From positions 36,698-100,697 of the forward strand of contig CAVUYM010000015.1 of NCBI GenBank assembly GCA_963745675.1: 64,000 nt of DNA, given 5' to 3'. The translations under genes were made by a program, and so were the position numbers. The notes below the pieces were generated by a model, which saw only the letters and a list, made by a program, of their open reading frames with translations, ran no database searches and was not told where the DNA came from. Of this stretch, positions 27,095 through 36,691 are shown one piece after another; position 1 is the first letter of the stretch; each line of letters opens with the position of its first letter. Source of the DNA: JAUIIK01 sp963745675 (lineage in GTDB: Bacteria; Chloroflexota; Chloroflexia; Thermomicrobiales; CFX8).

Positions 27095-28301
27095 TTACAG
27101 CGTCGTCTGGATCGCCTTGACACCGGCAATGAACTTATCGATGTCTTCTTCGGTGTTGTAGAAGCCCAGCGAAACACGCGCCGCGTCGGGGTTATTGATG
27201 TAGCGGTTGACGTAGCGAATGATGACCTTGTGCTCTTCGGCCATGCGTGCGCTCAGGTCTGGCGGGTCGATACCCTCAACGTTGAACGCGATCAGGCCCG
27301 ACTTCGCTTCGCGCGGCGTGACGATCGAGAGCCCTGAAACCTTGCCCATCTCGTCATAGGCGTAGTTGGAGAGGTTGTCGATCCGCTCGGCCACCAGTTC
27401 CATGCCGACCGTCTGCGTGACCCACTCGGTTGCGACCTTCTGGCCAAGCGTCTGGGTGACGCTCTGGCCGGCGGTGTCGAAGCGCGCGGCGCCAGCCGGC
27501 GGGGCATAGCTACCACCGTAGTAGTCCAGCGAACCCGGCAATGCGCCACCGGCGAAGTTCTGGTCGATTTCTCCGATGCTGGATGGCTTCACATACAGCG
27601 AGCCGGTGCCTTCCGGACCGCACATCCACTTCTGGCCGGGCATGGCGTAGAAGTCAGCGCCGAGATCCTGCATGTCGAGCTGCATCGAGCCGAAGGACTG
27701 CGCTGCGTCAACGGTCACCAGCACATCGTGGCTGTGCGCCATCTCAGTGATCTCTTTGAGCGGGAGCGTCGCGCCGGTCGTGTAGGAGACGTGCGAGAGA
27801 ACGATCATCTTGGTCTTCGGATGTAATCTGCTGTTCGAATGCCTTGACGATGTCGGCCGGATCTCCGCCGCCGAGGCCAAGGTCGGCGACGCGAATCCGG
27901 GTGCCGAAACGACGCTTGGTCAGGAAGCTCGGCATCAGGCCACCGGGGTGTTCGATGTTCGAGAGGATGATCTCGTCGCCGCGCTCCCAGCGATAGCCCA
28001 TGATGGCGATGTACATGCCCTCGGTCGTCCGGTGGGTGATCGCGATATCTTCGGGGCGGGCGTTGATCGACTGGGCAACGGCTTCGCGCACTTCGTTGCG
28101 GGCGCGACCGATCGACGGAAAGTGGTCGCTATCGATGCGACTCGGGGTCAACTCTTTCTCGTGCTCTGCCTTCATGATCTCGTAGGCCACTCGCGGCATC
28201 GGCCCGCAGGTGCCGGTGTTCATGTAGGCGACTTCCTTCGTCGCCGGGACCATGTCGCGGATTTCTTCTATTGTCGGAGCCTGTTTGACGGCTGTTGCCA
28301 T
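27095..28301 (-). CDS. class V PLP-dependent aminotransferase (one frameshift as sequenced)
   Basis: Cysteine-desulfurase-like class V fold, about 402 residues. Visible motifs are YMNTGTCGPMP, THRTTEGMYIAIMG, LSNIEHPGGLMP, VLVTVDAAQSFG and the PLP-lysine site MPGQKWMCGPEGTG. One extra T near 27823 breaks the frame between FEQQIT and PKTKMIVLSHVSYTTG. GGAGG lies four bases before the ATG at 28301. No Fe-S scaffold gene is nearby, so this is more likely an isopenicillin-epimerase-like or selenocysteine-lyase-like enzyme than a housekeeping desulfurase. It lies 95 bases downstream of the LLM oxidoreductase gene on the same strand. Confidence 0.8.
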
Positions 28302-28396
28302 TCTTCCTCCATCACACTAATCGGTGTTTCGCGCTACTTGCAGCGTCTTTAGTGGAGGCCATCATAGCGCAATTCGTTCGTCCACACGCCCTTCGA

Positions 28397-29195
28397 CTAG
28401 CTGGCATTCATTTCATCCCGCCAGCGAATCCAGGCGGCAATATGACCGAGATCGTAGTTTGGGCCCGCGACCTTAAAGACGAGCTGCCGGGCACCGACAT
28501 CTAAGAATCCAGCCCCAAGCTGCGGATCGAAGGTGCCGTCATACTCGTCCGACAATGACAACGCACGCTCTATTTCAGATGGATCACGGCCCACGCGCTC
28601 ACACCAGGCGTCCAGCACGCCGCTCTTGTGGGCAAGCGTTTCCGGCGTCCCAAACCAGTGCCAGATGTCGGCATGCTCGGCTGCGATCCTCAGGGTTACT
28701 TTTTCTCCGCCGCCGCCTATCAGTATTGGCATCTTCCGCAGTGGCGGCGGGTTGAGCTTGTCCAGACGTTCGCGGATCACTGGTAGATCACGGTCTAGAT
28801 CTCGCAGGCGGCTCGCCGCAGTCCCATAGGGATAGCCATATTCGCGAAAATCCTTCTCGTTCCATCCAGCGCCGACACCCAGGATGACCCGCCCACCGGA
28901 AATGTGATCGACAGTTCGCGCCATGTCAGCCAGGAGGTGCGGGTTGCGATAGGCACTACAGGAGACGAATGGGCCGAGTTCAACGCGGCTGGTGACCTCC
29001 GCCAGCGAAGCCAGCATCGTCCAGCACTCGAAGTTCCGTGCCGTCGAGATCATCGTAGAGCGGGAAGAAATGATCCCAGTTGTAGATGATGTCGACGCCC
29101 AGCTCCTCCAGCCGCAGCGCGGCATCCCGAATTGCGGCATATTCTGCGTCAGCCTGCTGAATCTGGACTCCGATCCGAATCGGTCTCTCAGCCAT
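28397..29195 (-). CDS. F420-type LLM oxidoreductase (one frameshift as sequenced)
   Basis: A luciferase-like monooxygenase-family TIM barrel of about 265 residues. The N-terminus (IRIGVQIQQADAEYAAIRDA, IYNWDHFFPLYDD) and the later GGRVILGVGAGWNEKDFREYG, then PILIGGGGEKVTLRIAAEHAD, are typical of F420-dependent members. A one-base insertion near 29030 separates the two parts (GT then NFECWTMLASLAEVTSR). Start at 29195 is preferred because GGAGGAG is immediately upstream; an in-frame ATG at 29207 sits before that site. Cofactor is inferred from family pattern only. Confidence 0.75.
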
Positions 29196-29331
29196 ATGCT
29201 CCTCCATCTGTTGCGTGCTGAGTAATCGTCGTCAATACCTCTGTCGATCCACTCTACCCCTGTTTGGCGGGGACAGGATATGATCATCGCTGTAGTTGAC
29301 AACCTGCCGACGGTGGAAGAAGGAGTCTCCT

Positions 29332-31050
29332 GTGGCGCTGCAGCTCTATGACGATCGATTGTCCTATGTGCATGGCGCGAGTGACGTGCCGCTTATCGGC
29401 GCAACAATCGGAGACCTCTTCGACCGGGTCGTCGAACATGCCCCAGATAACGAAGCGCTCGTCTCGCGGCATCAGGGACTACGCTACACCTATCGAGAAC
29501 TGCAAGCCGCTTGCGATGAATTCGCCCGCGGGCTGATGGCTCTGGGCATCGAGAATGGCGATCGGATAGGCATCTGGGCGCCGAATTGGGCCGAGTGGGT
29601 AATCGCGCAGTTCGCAACCCCGAAAATCGGCGCGATCCTCGTCAACATCAACCCCGCCTACCGTGTCCACGAGCTCGAATATGCGCTGAATCAGTCGGGT
29701 TGCTCATCACTGATCATCGCGCCGCCCTTCAAGAATTCGCACTATGCGGAGTTGCTCCAGCGTTTGTGCCCCGAAATGAGCGACTGCGAACCCGGGCAAC
29801 TCCGGGCCGAACAAGCGCCACAGCTACGAACCGTCATCGCCTTCGGCGACCAGGACGTACCCGGCAGCTACAGTTGGAACGATGTCCTTGAGTTGGCCAG
29901 CAGCGTCTCCGCTGAAGACCTGGCAAGCCGCCAACGCGAGCAGAACTTCGACGATGCGATCAATATCCAGTACACCTCCGGCACGACCGGTTTCCCGAAG
30001 GGCGCAACCCTTTCGCACCACTCGATCCTGAACAACGGTTATTTCATTGGCGAGCGCATGGATCTGACCGAAGCGGACCGGATCTGTATTCCGGTTCCCT
30101 TTTATCATTGCTTCGGCATGGTCCTCGGGAATCTCGCAGCCGTTACGCATGGCGCAACGATGGTCATACCGGCGGAAGTCTTCGATCCAGAACTGACGAT
30201 GGAGGCGGTGGAAGCTGAGCGTTGTACTGCCCTGTACGGTGTCCCGACAATGTTCATCGCCGAGCTGAATCATCCACGTTTCCCTGAGTTCGACTTCTCG
30301 TCCCTACGAACCGGCATCATGGCCGGCTCGCCGTGCCCGGTTGAGGTCATGCGCCAGGTGATGAGCAAGATGCACATGGACGAAGTCACGATCGCCTACG
30401 GGATGACCGAGACGTCGCCGGTTTCCTTCCAGAGCAAGACTGACGACCCACTCGAAAAGAGAGTCTCGACCGTCGGGCCGATCCACCCGCATGTCGAATG
30501 CAAGATCATCGATCCTGAAACAGGCGCCGTCGTCCCGCGTGGAGAGACCGGCGAACTGCTCTCGCGCGGCTACATCGTCATGCTCGGCTACTGGAACCAG
30601 CCCGAGGCGACATCAGACGCCATCGATGAAGGGCGCTGGATGCACACCGGTGATCTGGCAGTGATGGATGAGGATGGTTATGTCAATATCGTCGGGCGGG
30701 TCAAGGACATGATCATCCGTGGCGGCGAGAACGTCTATCCACGCGAGATCGAGGAGTTCCTCTACCAGCACCCGGCTATCCAGGATGTCCAGGTCGTTGG
30801 CGTGCCGGACGAGCGCTACGGCGAGCAGATCCTGGCGTCCGTCATCCTGAAGCCGGGACAGAGCGCGACGGAAGAAGAGCTGCGCGCCTTCTGCGACGAT
30901 CAGATTGCTTACTTCAAAGTCCCGCACTACTGGCAATTCGTCGACAGCTACCCGATGACGATCACCGGCAAGATCCAGAAATACCTGATGCGCGAGCAGG
31001 CCATCAAAGAGCTGCACCTGGAGAAGGCCGCCGCCGTCAAAACGGCCTGA
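29332..31050 (+). CDS. AMP-dependent acyl-CoA synthetase
   Basis: A complete 572-residue ANL-family ligase that activates a carboxylic acid with ATP and joins it to CoA. Motifs: YTSGTTGFPKGATLSH (P-loop), YGMTETSPVSF, the hinge GRVKDMIIRGGENVYPREIE, and the C-terminal TGKIQK with the catalytic Lys. The pattern fits medium- or long-chain fatty-acid CoA ligases. The GTG at 29332 has GAAGGAG six bases upstream. Divergent from the LLM oxidoreductase gene with 136 bases between. Confidence 0.85.
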   Translation: MALQLYDDRLSYVHGASDVPLIGATIGDLFDRVVEHAPDNEALVSRHQGLRYTYRELQAACDEFARGLMALGIENGDRIGIWAPNWAEWVIAQFATPKIGAILVNINPAYRVHELEYALNQSGCSSLIIAPPFKNSHYAELLQRLCPEMSDCEPGQLRAEQAPQLRTVIAFGDQDVPGSYSWNDVLELASSVSAEDLASRQREQNFDDAINIQYTSGTTGFPKGATLSHHSILNNGYFIGERMDLTEADRICIPVPFYHCFGMVLGNLAAVTHGATMVIPAEVFDPELTMEAVEAERCTALYGVPTMFIAELNHPRFPEFDFSSLRTGIMAGSPCPVEVMRQVMSKMHMDEVTIAYGMTETSPVSFQSKTDDPLEKRVSTVGPIHPHVECKIIDPETGAVVPRGETGELLSRGYIVMLGYWNQPEATSDAIDEGRWMHTGDLAVMDEDGYVNIVGRVKDMIIRGGENVYPREIEEFLYQHPAIQDVQVVGVPDERYGEQILASVILKPGQSATEEELRAFCDDQIAYFKVPHYWQFVDSYPMTITGKIQKYLMREQAIKELHLEKAAAVKTA

Positions 31051-31056
31051 TATCGT

Positions 31057-31476
31057 CTAGGCGTCCTCAAGCAACAGGGCTCGAAAACCCGCCTGCACAA
31101 AGTGCCGGTCGGCGGTGAGCGCTTCGGTGATCCCGCGCTCTTGCATCACGACGAACGAGATGCAGTCGACCATTCCCCAGGATTTGTCAGTGTGCCGCGC
31201 AAAGAAGCTAAATGCTCGCTCGACGAGGACATCGTGAAGGCCAACAACTTCGGTATCTGGATCTTCGATGATCTCACGAATGAGAGTGACCGCCCCATGA
31301 CGATATCTCGGACCCGCCAGAGCATTTCCGATCTCAAGTAGGACGGCTGCCGTGGTCACCAGCGTTCGCCCACCAGCTTCAAGCTGTTGTGATAGCGCTA
31401 GCGCACGCCCATGATGTTGATCAGACGGTACGGAAAGCGAGATTGCGAAAGACGCGTCCAGAAACAGATCAGTCAT
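31057..31476 (-). CDS. PIN-domain toxin (VapC-like)
   Basis: A 139-residue PIN nuclease. Acidic active-site residues are visible in LFLDASFAISL, LLEIGNAL, WGMVDCISFVVM and LTADRHF. The ATG at 31476 overlaps the end of the upstream antitoxin gene by eight bases, a coupled toxin-antitoxin arrangement. A longer in-frame start exists upstream but would run through the antitoxin gene. PIN toxins cut RNA in the cytosol. Confidence 0.8.
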   Translation of the reverse strand: MTDLFLDASFAISLSVPSDQHHGRALALSQQLEAGGRTLVTTAAVLLEIGNALAGPRYRHGAVTLIREIIEDPDTEVVGLHDVLVERAFSFFARHTDKSWGMVDCISFVVMQERGITEALTADRHFVQAGFRALLLEDA

Positions 31477-31714
31477 CTTTTGAAGGCGGCCTGTCCGGAT
31501 CGGGATAGAGGTACTCTTCATACCGCTCCGACCAATCGGATGGACCTTCCAGATTGAGCGCACGCGCCGCCTTGAAGAACAGATAACGGCCCTCACCTGG
31601 ATCGGATTCGACTTCATCGACGGTGAGAGTCACGTCGGTGTCCTTCGGTAGATTCACCTGATCTTTCGGAACGAAAGACTTGCCATCATAGGTTGCTCGG
31701 ATTTTGATTGTCAT
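31469..31714 (-). CDS. antitoxin of the PIN pair (AF2212/DUF104-like)
   Basis: An 81-residue protein beginning MTIKIRATYDGKSFVP, the beta-hairpin start of DUF104/AF2212-like antitoxins, with an acidic C-terminal tail that would bind the toxin. It precedes and overlaps the PIN gene. Such pairs usually repress their own promoter, although no DNA-binding motif is evident here. Confidence 0.7.
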   Translation of the reverse strand: MTIKIRATYDGKSFVPKDQVNLPKDTDVTLTVDEVESDPGEGRYLFFKAARALNLEGPSDWSERYEEYLYPDPDRPPSKDD

Positions 31715-31776
31715 ACCGGGTTCATAGCCTATCGCGACGACGATTTTCTGATGACATAGTCAATCCTACTCTCCTC

Positions 31777-32925
31777 CTACCAGTTCGTGTATGCGCCGTC
31801 GCGGCGGCGATAGTGAGGTGGTTCCCAGAAGGTCATCTCGTGGCGGGCGGCAGCTTCCTCATCGAATTCGACGCCCAGCCCGGGAGCATCCGGAAGCGGA
31901 AAACAGTCTCCGTCTAGCTCGATGATCTTGGTGAAGATGTCCCGTGGGACCTGGGCGCTGATGTGGTGCTGGAACTCGAGCTGGGCGACATTGTTCGTTG
32001 CCGCGCAAAGGTGGACGCTAGCGGCGGTGCAGACGGGACCAAGCGGATTGTGGGGCATGATGTCGATGTAGTGCGCCTCACACCAGCCTGCGACCTTCTT
32101 CGACTCGGTCAGGCCACCGACATTGCTGACGTCGATCCTGCAGAACTCGATCAAGCCTTCCTCAATGAACGGGACAAGCTCCCACTTGTTCGAAGCCTCT
32201 TCCCCGACCGCGAATGGAACGCTGGTCAACCGTCGCAGCTGGCGGTAGGCCGCCGGACTCTGTGCCCGAATCGGCTCTTCGAGGAACATCAGATTGATGT
32301 CCTCGATCTGGTTGCAGAAATAGGCCGTCTCAGCAATCGACAGGCGATGGTGGAAATCAATCGAAAGCCCTATCGCCGGTCCAACCGCCTGACGCACATC
32401 CCGAATACGGCGAACCATGAGCTGGATTGACTCCATCGGCTCAAAGATCTCCTCCGGCGTCCCCTCCGGCATCGACGGCAAGAAACGCAGATACTTCCAA
32501 CCTTCGTCGACGAGCTCACGCGCTCTGTCAACGGCCTCGCGGTCACCCATCCACGGAACCGTCGCAAAGGTCTGGACCCGCTCACGGCAGGCACCACCGA
32601 GTAGCTGATATACCGGCACACCTAGCGCTTTGCCCTTGATATCCCAGAGCGCCATGTCAATGGCCGAGATCGCCGCGCCGGAGATCTTTCCGCCCTCGAA
32701 GTAGGCGCCGCGATACATCGTCTGCCAGATGTGCTCGATATTGCGGGCATCCATCCCGATCAGGAACTCGCGCAGATGCTGGACATAGCCCTGCATCGCC
32801 AGTTCCCGGGCCGACATCCCGCCTTCGCCAAGGCCAATCGTGCCGTCTTCCGTCTCAACGACAACGACGAAGCCGTTGCGGCCTCCCGTCGGAACGATGT
32901 AGCTGCGTATATCCGCGATTCGCAT
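31777..32925 (-). CDS. mandelate racemase/galactonate dehydratase-like enolase-superfamily enzyme
   Basis: A complete 382-residue enolase-superfamily member. N-terminal capping domain MRIADIRSYIVPTGG; barrel with ISAIDMALWDIKGKALGVPV, metal ligands in SIDFHHR, FLEEPI and AVGEE, and catalytic His in IDIMPHNPLGP. This pattern matches sugar-acid dehydratases such as D-galactonate dehydratase more than racemases, but the substrate cannot be read off. AGAGGA lies about ten bases before the ATG. No sugar transporter or kinase is adjacent. Confidence 0.8.
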   Translation of the reverse strand: MRIADIRSYIVPTGGRNGFVVVVETEDGTIGLGEGGMSARELAMQGYVQHLREFLIGMDARNIEHIWQTMYRGAYFEGGKISGAAISAIDMALWDIKGKALGVPVYQLLGGACRERVQTFATVPWMGDREAVDRARELVDEGWKYLRFLPSMPEGTPEEIFEPMESIQLMVRRIRDVRQAVGPAIGLSIDFHHRLSIAETAYFCNQIEDINLMFLEEPIRAQSPAAYRQLRRLTSVPFAVGEEASNKWELVPFIEEGLIEFCRIDVSNVGGLTESKKVAGWCEAHYIDIMPHNPLGPVCTAASVHLCAATNNVAQLEFQHHISAQVPRDIFTKIIELDGDCFPLPDAPGLGVEFDEEAAARHEMTFWEPPHYRRRDGAYTNW

Positions 32926-33108
32926 GTCAACTGATCCTCTCGTGGTTTATTGGCACAGCCTACCACCAGGGCGGGGGAAGTTGATGGGCTTCCAAGTCGG
33001 CCTCATCGAAACTCGAACGGCGTCTCCAGATAGTGTGCGCAACCCATCCTGGAAGCGCCAGGACCGCTGCCAGGAGCATCCACGAACACTACCCAGGGGA
33101 ATGGGCCA

Positions 33109-33282
33109 TTATCTACTTGACACGAGCCCATTGATGCAAAGCATCGCGACGAATGTGATCTTGAATGTCCCCCAAAAGGATGTCTGCCGGGACCACCGGT
33201 GGGCCGCAACCGCAACCACAATGAGCCATAAATCGATAGAGAGGATGACGACAGCCTCGATCAGATCAACCGCTTCAATCAC
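33109..33282 (-). CDS. possible 57-residue membrane protein
   Basis: A GTG at 33280-33282 opens a 57-residue frame rich in hydrophobic residues, with two possible membrane helices (AVVILSIDLWLIVVAVAA and ITFVAMLCINGLV). Its start overlaps the stop of the next upstream small frame by eight bases. No family is recognised. The evidence is hydrophobicity and the stop-start overlaps only. Confidence 0.35.
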   Translation of the reverse strand: MIEAVDLIEAVVILSIDLWLIVVAVAAHRWSRQTSFWGTFKITFVAMLCINGLVSSR

Positions 33283-33592
33283 TCTGGAGATCGCTCTTCA
33301 TAACTCGATCGAGATACAGGAAGCTGATGCTGGACAGTATGGCCAGCAGAATGAATGCAACCACCGCCTGATTGAATTTCCGGCGTGGTCCATACAGGGC
33401 AACCATCTGCCAGATCCAGCCATGACCTTTGCCATCCTTCGAACGCTTGGCGACTGCGCCATTCATCGAGTGCCACCCAAATTGCGATGGCGTGGGACAT
33501 GACAGGACGACCGCCGACAGCCAGATCGGAATCTGTGTCGGATCCAACCGGTGGCATGAAATGTCAGCGAAACGAAGCGCACTACCGGGCAT
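33275..33592 (-). CDS. possible small membrane protein
   Basis: The frame encodes about 105 residues from the ATG at 33592, or 63 from an ATG at 33466 that has GGTGG upstream. The C-terminal part has one clear membrane helix (AVVAFILLAILSSISFLYL) followed by a short charged tail; a weaker one (IPIWLSAVVLS) lies before it in the longer form. It overlaps small frames on both sides. Function is unknown and the gene call is tentative. Confidence 0.35.
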   Translation of the reverse strand: MPGSALRFADISCHRLDPTQIPIWLSAVVLSCPTPSQFGWHSMNGAVAKRSKDGKGHGWIWQMVALYGPRRKFNQAVVAFILLAILSSISFLYLDRVMKSDLQSD

Positions 33593-33707
33593 ACGAGATA
33601 AGATCGCAAGAGGTAATTCCGAGGTTGAGCGGGTCATGCGGCCAGCCCTCTTCCTCGTAGAGCGCGGCATTGAGCCAGTTTCGGAACCAGGTTAGCGGCG
33701 ATCGCAT
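33582..33707 (-). CDS. possible 41-residue protein
   Basis: An ATG at 33705-33707 preceded by GAGAG starts a 41-residue frame, MRSPLTWFRNW onward, rich in Trp and Leu and ending SYAR. It overlaps the following small frame by eleven bases. No family is recognised. It is listed because the three small frames are consecutive on one strand and fill a gap that otherwise has no gene. Confidence 0.3.
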   Translation of the reverse strand: MRSPLTWFRNWLNAALYEEEGWPHDPLNLGITSCDLISYAR

Positions 33708-33743
33708 AATTCCACTCTCTCGCCGGAACTCCACTGCACAGAA

Positions 33744-33786
33744 AACCGGGGTCAGATAGGTTACGCGTAGCCAGCTGACCCCGGTT
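33744..33786 (-). terminator. terminator of the repeat-protein gene
   Basis: A perfect 12-base stem AACCGGGGTCAG (33744-33755) / CTGACCCCGGTT (33775-33786). On the minus strand it follows the stop of the repeat-protein gene and is followed by TTTTC, so it should terminate that transcript. Confidence 0.7.
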
Positions 33787-33809
33787 GTGTTGTCCTTCGA
33801 TTTTGAAGG

Positions 33810-36510
33810 CTAGAACCCGTCGAGATCGTCAAGGTCAAACTCGACCTGGATCTCGAAGTTGTCGAGCATTGAACTGGCCATCTCAGCCATAGCTTCCATC
33901 CCTTCGTGTGCGCTGACGATGCTTGCCTGAGCCGATTCATCTGGTTCGCTCTGGAAGTCGTCTTCGGTATCACCACCGCCGAAGTTGCCGCCATCGATCG
34001 GGGAACTACCGCCCTCGTCAGCGCCGTCTACAGGATCGACGACACCGCCGCCAGAGACGATGAATTCGATGTGTTCGAGCGCATCGGCGGTGATGAAATC
34101 TGGAACGTGTCCGTCATCGTCAGTCAGGGTCGGTATGACCGCCGCCTTGAGCGTCATCGACCGCTTTCTCATCGTTCGCAGCCTGTTCCTTACCCAGATC
34201 GGACTGCAAGAAATCAAGCGTTGCTTCGGCATCGTCATCAACCGGATCAGTGTGGCCGCCGCCGGTCTTAGCGTCGACACCACGCTCGGTATCGGCCTGT
34301 TCTTGCTGGCCGAGCCGGCCATCGGTGAGGAATGAGAGGGCCGGACCGCTGCTTCCGTCATCGATCGGATTTGGCGTACCTTCGCCGTCGCCGTCCGGCA
34401 TGTCTGATCCGTCACTATCGCCGTCACCTTCGCCGTCGACCATCCGGCATATCCGCGGCTTCAGTGTCGCCGTCATTGTCATCCTTGTCGCTGTCATCAT
34501 CGCTATCGTCTGACGTGTCGCTGCCGCCGCTCGCATCGACGCCGCTGTCACCCTGATCGCCCGACGTGTCATTCGAACCGCTCGTACCGGAGGGCGGCGT
34601 GACCGTCGTTGACTGCGATTCGCCATCCGGATTGGTAATCGTCATCTCACCTCCGCCGTCGTCATAATGGACAGCTTCGATGTACGTGCCGTCGTTCATG
34701 ATGAGTTCGACTGTCATGAAGCCATCGCCGTAGGTGATGATCGAGCTGCCGTCTGGGCCGTCGTGCTGCTCAGCGATCAGGTTCCCATCGGCGTCATACT
34801 GGTGAACCGTCGTTCCGTCGATGCCGCGGTGGACAACGGTAGATGAACCGTCCGCATTCACGTTGACGTCGACCGGCTGGGCGACCGGGCTGGAAACCTG
34901 ACTGGTCTGATCCGGCTTGATCTGCCCACCGCCTAGAAGCGAGGAGAGCTTTGCCTGATCGACCACTCCCGCGTCGAGAATGCCGGACAGCATCTCCACC
35001 GGAATCTCCTGGGGCGCGTCGATGCCCGTACTCGGATTGACAGCAGCTTCTACCTGTGGGAATTGGCCGGCAACTGCAGCACCAACGGCAGGCTCTGCGC
35101 GGTCGGGCCCAGAGGGCGCCTCATCCGCGTCGTCCGCGGAAACGCTTTCCCCGGCATCTGCACCACGCGTAGGGTCGCTCGTCTCGCCATCACCGGAGTC
35201 TTTGAGATCTACTTGTCCCGGGATTTGGCGTTCTGGATCGGTTCCCTCGGCGTCGCCTGCAATGGCTTGCGTTGGGTCCGACGGTTCACCATCGCCCGAC
35301 TGGCGCGTCTCATCAGTAACCCGAATGCTGAACGCCGGATCGATCCTGCTGAAGTCGCGAATAATTGTCGGATCGCTGGCGTCCGCATCGCCCTTGAGCG
35401 TAGGGTCGGACGCGTCGCCGTCGCCGGACGCGCGGCTATCGACCTCCTGGCCGATGGTTCGTGATGGGTCCAATGCGCCTGCGTCGCCCTTGAGCGATGG
35501 ATCGGAGACATCGCCATCGCCGGAGTCTTGAAGGTTGCCCTTCAACGTCGGATCGCTAGCCTCACCGTCGCCGGATTGAATCTTGTCAGTTTCGTCGGAC
35601 CCGACCCTGGACGGATCGCTGGCATCCGCGTCGCCTTTGAGCGTTGGGCCCGATACTTCTCCATCGCCCGAGTCCTGCACATTGATCTGGTTTGGAACTT
35701 CGCGGACCGGGCCCGTGCCTTCAGCGTCGCCAGCCTTCGTTGGATCGCTCGCGTCTCCATCCCCGGAGGCCAGATCACAACTGCTGTGTCGATTGAATGC
35801 GAAGGTTCGGATGTATCAGTTACTCCCTTGCGTGATGGATCAGAAGCATCTCCATCACCGGAATCCTGCAAATCAATGGTATTCGGATTCTCGCGCACCG
35901 GATCGGTGCCTTCTGCGTCGCCAGCTTTCGACGGATCGCTGGCATCTCCGTCTCCAGATTCCAGATTGTCGCTGGTCTCGGCCTTCGTGCGTGAAGGATC
36001 ACTGGCGTCTCCATCGCCGGACGCGACTTCGTCGAAGACGTCGAGCGACTTTTCCTCCTCTGTGGTTATCGGGGCTTTGTCGGTTGGGTCTTCGGCCGGT
36101 TTATCTTCTGAGGCCGCATCTGATTCCTCGCCGCTCGCAACGTCGATCTGCCCCTCATCGATAAGTGGCGTTTCAATCTGTACCGTCGCTTCTGCAACCT
36201 GGCTACCGTCGACGGCTACCTCTGCCTGCGGAGGCTTCTCGTCTTCCTTTGCCGCGTCTACCGGCTTCTCTTCGGTCGCTTCTTCTGGCTTTTCGGGTGT
36301 TTCCTCGCGCGTTGTATTGGTGGACTCCTGCTCGGCCTTGGCCAGGTCGTTGTCGGCTACGGCCGTTGGTCTCAGCGGGGGCCGATTCTTTTTCCGATTC
36401 CAGTGCCTGCTCTTGTTCCACCGGCTTCTGCTCTGCTGCAATATCTTCGTGTTGATTCTTTGACTTCTTCTGCGGTCGTCTCGATCTTGGTCGTTTCTTC
36501 CTTTCGCCAC
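33810..36510 (-). CDS. long acidic protein with SGDGDxSDP repeats (several frameshifts)
   Basis: One open region of about 900 codons, read in successive minus-strand frames. From the GTG at 36510 (GGAAGG upstream) it begins with a Lys/Glu-rich segment (KPVEQEQALESEKES, EETPEKPEEATEEKP). About ten acidic repeats follow, each built on SGDGDASDPS then KGDA and DPxR. Then comes a segment like VHQYDADGNLIAEQHDG, reminiscent of YD-type repeats, a run of Asp/Ser, and a C-terminus ending VEFDLDDLDGF. Frame changes occur near 36450, 36370, 35770, 34440 and 34140, mostly in repetitive sequence. No signal peptide or membrane helix is evident. Very low isoelectric point is expected. Function and even localisation are unknown; I know of no family with this repeat. 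Confidence 0.6.
35165..36030 (-). repeat. tandem repeats encoding SGDGDASDPS units
   Basis: About ten imperfect copies of a unit coding (D)SGDGDASDP(S/T)xKGDA, spaced roughly 60 to 100 bases. On the plus strand the core reads close to GGATCGCTGGCGTCTCCATC. Copies differ at synonymous sites and in the variable spacer, so they are old duplications rather than a recent expansion. Confidence 0.7.
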
Positions 36511-36691
36511 GTCAGTGCCCTTCCCACGAATGTGCGCTTCTATCCTTCGCTATCTAGAGTCGCGCACACCGAGAGATCCCACGACCATAGCGGCTACAGC
36601 AGACGTGTGTTTCGCTTTACAGGGCATCCACAGCGCCGGGAAGTCGACGCTGTGGAGTGTGATTGTTAGACGAGAAAGTGGAGCCAGTCTG

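Noticed and set aside
35165..36030. CRISPR-like array
   Set aside because: Units are imperfect, in frame with a protein, and lack constant direct repeats with unique spacers.
35528..36463. Long plus-strand frame across the repeat gene
   Set aside because: Its translation is a low-complexity mirror of the SGDGD repeats; the minus strand carries the start, ribosome binding site and terminator.
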